Shown in pieces: positions 59,221 to 64,000 of a DNA stretch of 64,000 bases. This DNA is from Hymenopellis radicata (Eukaryota > Basidiomycota > Agaricomycetes > Agaricales > Physalacriaceae), in assembly GCA_015501595.1 (NCBI GenBank), contig JADNRX010000081.1, positions 62,001 to 126,000 on the forward strand. Direction: 5' to 3'. The notes under the pieces were generated by a model, which was not told the origin of the DNA, made no database searches, and was given only the letters and a program-made list of their open reading frames with translations. The position numbers and the translations under genes were made by a program. Numbering within the stretch: position 1 is the stretch's first letter; every line of letters starts with the position of its first letter.

Positions 59221-60799
59221 CTTCTAGTAGGCCTTGTACATAGCCTGTAGGGTTGGGCCTTTGATACCCTTTAGAGGTACTATAGAGCGATATCTGATAT
59301 CATTTTCAGGTGATTTCATGGAAGGGTTCAAGAGATATATCAGGATGACTGCTCCAGGGCCACCAGGGATATAGCATAGGATCCTGCCACTCTGGAGACC
59401 TGAGACTTTGATACATCGTTTATAGTAGTACTAAACCTCTATTTATGATATAGATAGTGTGCCCAACCCAGTAGTCCATGTATAGATAGGTCCCCAATGC
59501 TGTTTTAAGCATTTTCGCATTTTGGGTTATTTAACATAGGAATACCTCCCTAAATTGTACTGGGCTACCTTCATGCATTCATCCTCGACCTTTTTGCCAA
59601 AGGAACCATGTCATTTGGTGAAGGGACCACTGTTCTAGAGGTCAGTCTTCCTCCTCACCGGAGTTTTGATCAAAATTCCCACGCTCTAGAGGGAGGATCA
59701 TCCACTCAATTCTACGTGTCTCACATATGCTACTACCTTCATTTCTTCTGCAGAACGTGTATATATATTATATATATGATATCCAGGTGTCAGACTAGTA
59801 ATTTAATAAGGTAGTCGTATCAGGAACTCGTCCTAAGCTCTATAGACAGTTTAGGCTACCTTCAGATAGTAATATTTCATGTTCTACTTCAAAGAGCACT
59901 CTAAAAAGTGTTTGGTTATCAATATATATTATATTGGATGAAGTAAGATGCATCTCTCATATGCGATACATGAGAGGTGAGACAGTGAACATGCGCAGTA
60001 GACTGACTCTTGTATAACTGCTTTCAATGCCTGAACAGGTTATAGGACATAACTGTTATCTGGTTGACAGATGTAATATCTCTCATATCACTCTAATACC
60101 AAGGTCCACCTCGCATTTCATGTCTCTTATCAATAATCATAGAGTATTGTCCAATTTATAGCAGGGCAAGTAGGTCTGCATATCTAAGGATGAGTTCCTG
60201 ACATGATTACCTTATTAAATTATTGGTCTGACACCTGGAGATCATATATATAACATATATACACGTCCTGCAGAAGAAATGAAGGTAGTAGCATATGTGA
60301 GACACGTTAAATTGAGTGGATGATCCTCCCTCTAGAGCGTGGGAATTTTGATCAAAACTCCGGTGAGGAGGAAGACTGACCTCTAGAACAGTGGTCCCTT
60401 CACCAAATGACATGGTTCCTTTGGCAAAAAGGTCGAGGATGAATGCATGAAGGTAGCCCAGTACAATTTAGGGAGGTATTCCTATGTTAAATAACCCAAA
60501 ATGCGAAAATGCTTAAAACAGCATTGGGACCTATCTATACATGGACTACTGGGTTGGGGACACTATCTATATCATAAATAGAGGTTTAGTACTACTATAA
60601 ACGATGTATCAAAGTCTCAGGTCTCCAGAGTGGCAGGATCCTATGCTATATCCCTGGTGGCCCTGGAGCAGTCATCCTGATATATCTCTTGAACCCTTGC
60701 ATGAAATCACCTGAAAATGATATCAGATATCGCTCTATAGTACCTCTAAAGGGTATCAAAGTCCCAACCCTACAGGCTATGTACAAGGCCTACTAGAAG

Positions 60800-60991
60800 T
60801 GTGGCGCATTTTTGCACCCCTAATATCTCCCCCAATTTTGAAGCTATCGCAAAATGGTTTACACCATTGGATTCCCAGCCCAAAAAACTATAAAAAAGGT
60901 TTTCATCACCCCAACAGCCATCCCCTACAGCAGCATTCATCAATGCCCACCCCATCCAGCCTAATGCTGACCTAATCAAAAATGCGCCACA
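60800..60991. repeat. MITE-like 192-bp unit in right arm of the palindrome
   Basis: Mirror image of 59029-59220, with the same 15-bp terminal inverted repeats. Confidence 0.6.
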
Positions 60992-61250
60992 ATTGCGTAG
61001 CCAAGGGCATTCTCTACCCATCCCAGGGTCCACTGATCATCTCCCATCAATATCTAATCTCTTCATTGAAGGAATCTATTATTGGATATGTACCTGCTGG
61101 GTCTATCTATTATTAGCTATCTGCCAATGCCCTACCCCAGCTCAGCCACCCGGCATGTATGGCATCAGCCTGCTGCTAGCCTGCCAGCGATGCCGGGGAC
61201 ATCTAGATATGCTCTATAGTAAGAGATTTCTACTCAGAGGGAAAATTGAA

Positions 61251-62036
61251 TCACGCAGCCCTCTTATAGGAGCGTATGACTAGATGTACCCTAGTGCATA
61301 GGGTGGTGAGGAATGGAATGTCGAGCAGAGCGGCTGCAGCCGGGAGGTGCTTATCATGTGGGAGCCATCCACATGCTCTGGCGTGGGCGAATGCTTCCTC
61401 GGCAGCAGTCTTGGAAGCATATCCTGGGTGACCGACGGCACGCCCGCGATCTGAACAGCGACATCTTCCCTACTCGGAGGAGTTAGACAGTATCCTGACA
61501 ATAACGAGATACTTGCCAGTCGGAAAAAATACCTGTTTGGCGGCCGGCAAAGACGACCCAGTGCTTTGAACGCCTTTTCTTCTTGGGGCGGCGAGTTTCT
61601 GCAGTGACTTTGACGTCCGGGTAATTATTGACGATATCGGCGGCCTTGGACCTAGATCACAATAAATGTTGGGCTACGCGTCACATGAATAGGCCAAGCC
61701 ATACCAGTGTTCGGTGGTCTCCGGGATACCAGCCTTGCGCGTAGGCGATAGCAGGCGATACTGCGTAAGGGGTGGCGACAACCTGGTCGGCGTGCGTGGT
61801 GGGGTCTGCGGAGGCGTGGCATAAAGGGACAGCCCTTCCAAGGCGTCGACTAAATCAAGATCGTTCTCGGGCGCTAGAGATATACTGATGAGCATTGATG
61901 AAGATGGATAGAGAAGGATACTACTGATATGGCCATCTAGTGCGGCATCAAGAGCGACGGGATCTAATTCCGAGAGGAACTTGTCATAGCGGTTGAACTC
62001 CTGTTCTAGCTCTTGTTCGAAGGCAGACGCGGCCAT
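61251..62036 (-). CDS. Viroplasmin/RNase H1 N-domain-like protein 1, 3' end inside the palindrome
   Basis: Starts MAASAFEQELEQEFNRYDKF at 62036. A first intron (GTAGTA...CTCTAG) leads to TPENDLDLVDALEGLSLYAT, then a Pro/Thr-rich linker. After a second intron (GTATGG...ATCTAG) come SKAADIVNNYPDVKVTAETR, a Lys/Arg patch and HWVVFAGRQTGIFSDWQ, the start of a caulimovirus-viroplasmin or RNase H1 hybrid-binding fold. After intron 3 the open frame gives GYASKTAAEEAFAHARACGW, the end of such a domain. In the intervening stretch another frame (DVAVQIAGVPSVT) looks more like the family, so a one-base change near 61430 is possible. The last ~18 codons, stop 61251-61253, lie in the palindrome, so the native end has been replaced. 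Confidence 0.6.
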
Positions 62037-62123
62037 GAGGGGCGAAGACAACGTGAGGTGAGGTGCGAGAACGAATATGTCGTATTTATATAGCTATCAA
62101 TTGTACACATGCATCAAAAGTAG

Positions 62124-62576
62124 CTAAGATTTTAATGAAAAACGCTGACAACGCCGGGAATCGCCAGAAGCCCATTGAAACACGTCAACAGCTTTCTGCT
62201 GCGTCTCGTAGTGCTTGTTGGAGCCACCGGGAATACCGGTGATGAGGGCTGTCGCAATAGCGCTGCGAACAAAGACTTTAGCCAGGGAAGAAAATACAAA
62301 GAGGAGGAAGACTTACGGTTCGGTGACGATTCCTACCCTACGGCCTTTGGACACGACATAGTAGCGATCAGCGACGACTTCAGCATTGTACGCCATGGAG
62401 AGAGGAACCGTGTCGTAGACGACGCCTACGATGCCGTTGACACTAGCCGAGCGCGCGTGCACTATCGCAAGAGGTCAGCTGGAGGGAAACTCAACATAGA
62501 GGAACAAACATACGTTCAGCGCAGGATCACCGACGAGAGGAAGGTGAGCCTGGAGGTCGGCGTCGACGGAAGGCAT
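62124..62576 (-). CDS. Viroplasmin/RNase H1 N-domain-like protein 2
   Basis: From the ATG at 62576: MPSVDADLQAHLPLV, a 68-nt intron (GTGATC...GATAG), VHARSASVNGIVGVVYDTVP and LSMAYNAEVVADRYYVVSKG, then RRVGIVTEP, an intron (GTAAGT...TCGCAG), AIATALITGIPGGSNKHYET and QQKAVDVFQWASG, ending RFSLKS. RYYVVSKGRRVGI and TGIPG..KHYET are the hallmarks of the RNA-DNA-hybrid binding N-terminal domain of RNase H1, also called viroplasmin domain; no catalytic RNase H part follows. Upstream ATGs (62810) exist but their frame does not join cleanly. The role is unknown; nucleic-acid binding is inferred from the fold. Confidence 0.7.
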
Positions 62577-63187
62577 AGCTACAGGGATTTTAATGAGCAT
62601 AGATTAAAAGCGATGGAAAGAATTGAACCAGTTGAAGCGACACCAGCTTGATCGCCATGATTTTGAACGGCGGGGGAGACGGCACGAGTTCGAAGTCGTC
62701 CAAGTTGGCAGCGACGTGGGATCCATGGCGGCGTCAACTGAGGACTGGACTGAAGCAGTCACCCCGAGAATGGGAGTGACTGCTTCAGTCGTGGTGGTGG
62801 GCATAGACATAATGATCTGGCTGGGGTGGTGATGAAGGTTGATGGATAGGGAGATCATCGACCTAGCACGGCCTAAATAGTGTTCATAATTCTTCCGGAG
62901 AAAAAGCAGGCGGCTTTTCTTCCGAGAAAAATCATGTGGTTGTGGCGAGGAACAGATTTCCGAAGGGAATATAGCAACGGCGAAAATGGCGTCAGGGTAC
63001 GACAGGTGGCTGCAGCCAGTGGGCTGAGCCTGGCCGTGATTGCGGTGGTACTAGCCAGCGCGTCGCCAGGATTTCTCCCACTTTTACTCCCACCAGTAAG
63101 GTCAAGAACATCAGTGGAAGAAGGTGTGTCAATGGCGCGTCGAGCGCGTCGCGGTAACTGTGCTCACGAAATGAACAGGATTCGGAG
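62577..63187. other. Region between viroplasmin-like gene 2 and the last gene; contains a hairpin
   Basis: About 610 bp. A hairpin at 62748-62790 has a 15-bp perfect stem (GACTGAAGCAGTCAC with its complement) plus extra GC pairs. A minus frame here (MSMPTTTTEAVTPILG...) and a plus frame at 62880-63212 are open but not joined convincingly to either neighbour. Confidence 0.5.
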
Positions 63188-64000
63188 ATGGCTAATGATA
63201 CGGCCAAGTTGAAGGATGCAAAGCGTATGGCGAAGGAAGACCGGAGCGATGGAAAGTTCTGGGCGGAGGGGGGACGCGAGCGTATATTGAATCGCTACGT
63301 TGCATTGATGGCAGATGCGATGGCCAAAGGGTGGCGCCCAATGCGCGAGGTCGTTAAGCTGGCACGCAGGGAGTTTGACTACCCACGTCGACTGGCGTCT
63401 GCAAGACCACGAGGAGCCACCGCAGCCGTTTCGACAATGGACACCGGAGACTGCGCGAGAACAGGTCACACTGACACCAGAGGAAGAGAAGCAGCGCGCA
63501 ATCTGGAGCGAGAAGATGACTGGCGTGAGTAATTTTTTGAGTGCCTAGTGGATGTTTAAATGACCTTACATGCTAGAGGATCCGCCGCTGGTTAACGTAT
63601 CGTGCGACAAAGCTGGTGAAGATGTACAACCAGTCGCGCGCAGTGGACATCGACGATCCCTACGTCCGTCTGATTGCGAAGTTCCTGAAAATCGAGAGGC
63701 CACCGAAAGCGCGTCAGGCATCACAGGAGTGGAGCCACGAGAAGTACGATACCCTTGTTAGAGCAACTGTGAACAAGGAGTGGGCCGCGTACAAAGTGAA
63801 GAACGGCCTCGAGGATGATTTGGGGGTAGCGATGGGTTTTCGAGGAGACGTGACACGCCGTTTGTTCAAAGAGTTGGTCCCCGTCAAATGAGCGTGCAGA
63901 GTGGAAGCGCAAGGCAGCCGAATCATCGAAGATATTGAAGGAAGACTATAAGGCCGCGTTGAAGGCGCCCTATGCGAAGGATCCCGAAAGTCGGCAGCGG
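63188..64000 (+). CDS. Basidiomycete-type gene of unknown function, frame-broken, runs off the window
   Basis: Begins MANDTAKLKDAKRMAKEDRS, then DGKFWAEGGRERILNRYVAL. After FDY the frame must slip by one base to continue HVDWRLQDHEEPPQPFRQWT and EEEKQRAIWSEKMTG. A GTGAGT...GCTAG intron joins RIRRWLTYRATKLVKMYNQS, VRLIAKFLKIERPPKAR and HEKYDTLVRATVNKEWAAYK. A second slip after ELVPV, at the TGA at 63889-63891, is needed to read ERAEWKRKAAESSKILKEDY. The shape (RIRRWLDYRANK-like block, then a segment ending EEWKR) recalls a repeated mushroom-specific protein family of unknown role. With two breaks it is either a pseudogene or affected by base-call errors. Confidence 0.5.

Larger units (their letters stand above)
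58714..61306. repeat. Large palindrome (2.6 kb inverted-repeat element)
   Basis: The left arm 58714-59835 and right arm 60185-61306 are inverted near-identical copies of about 1.12 kb, separated by a 0.35 kb loop. Outer ends are CCACCCTATGCACTAGGG on both sides, themselves nearly palindromic. In the stretches I compared, differences were few and mostly transitions (for example GGGCTGGGCT versus GGGCTGAGCT reversed, CTCAGC versus CCCAGC). No coding capacity is recognised; mirrored short frames (MSFGEGTTVLEVSL in both arms) are side effects of the symmetry. No target duplication could be found at the edges. It may be a foldback transposon or an inverted duplication of a repeat. Confidence 0.9.

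Noticed and set aside
58987..59250. Open frame MDPGMGRECPWL... in the palindrome arms
   Set aside because: Overlaps the MITE-like unit, has low complexity and no known relative; again duplicated only by symmetry.
59608..59814. Repeated 68-codon frame MSFGEGTTVLE... found in both palindrome arms
   Set aside because: Its 'conservation' comes only from the symmetry of the inverted repeat; no start context, domain or splice support.

Overview
The window is nuclear DNA of a filamentous basidiomycete, most likely a mushroom-forming Agaricomycete. The genes are split by many short introns (about 45-60 nt, GT-AG, branch points resembling CTGAC or CTAAC) and packed head-to-head or tail-to-tail. They include fungal families (KAR9, KRE9/KNH1-type, TIM54, RIX1) and basidiomycete-typical multi-pass membrane proteins, plus a fungal LINE. 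All names below come from reading the translations and recalling family motifs; no database search was run. Exon-level details are my own splicing by eye. || Region 1 (1-21 kb) is ordinary housekeeping DNA: a partial HAD phosphatase, exocyst SEC15, ARF1, a dual-specificity phosphatase, a small basic protein, an ACMSD-family amidohydrolase, a coiled-coil protein, a MID2-like sensor, a GRE2-like reductase, TIM54, a DUF3245-type nuclear protein and a fungal membrane protein. || Region 2 (21-29.3 kb) is a small duplication hotspot. Three KRE9/KNH1-type secreted-protein genes (KNH-A, -B, -C) surround quinolinate phosphoribosyltransferase, an AUH-type enoyl-CoA hydratase and a Gemin2/Brr1-like gene. 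KNH-A and KNH-B are inverted near-copies including promoter and 3' flank; B carries a broken tail of the neighbouring QPRT gene. A decayed Gemin2-like copy and a kinase-like remnant lie between B and C. || Region 3 (29.9-48.2 kb) is housekeeping again: exocyst SEC10 and RIX1 (divergent, 57 bp between start codons), a YBL028C/LLPH-like nucleolar protein, a membrane protein, a WKF-domain protein, ARL1 with a 24-nt microexon, MCR1-like cytochrome b5 reductase, and a very large KAR9/GAS2-domain microtubule protein. Together with SEC15 and ARF1 the window holds several secretory-trafficking genes (two exocyst subunits, two ARF-family GTPases), though nothing shows that they are co-regulated. || Region 4 (49-61.3 kb) is a transposon nest. 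A dead minus-strand LINE (ORF1 with a zinc knuckle; ORF2 with endonuclease, reverse transcriptase, RNase H and a CCHC tail) has been entered by two non-autonomous hAT-like elements, each with an exact 8-bp target duplication and TAGAG termini. Its 5' end abuts a 2.6 kb near-perfect palindrome with arms of about 1.1 kb. || Region 5 (61.3-64 kb) holds two neighbouring genes with a viroplasmin/RNase H1 N-terminal-like domain, the first ending inside the palindrome, and the start of a basidiomycete-type gene of unknown function that carries apparent frame breaks.
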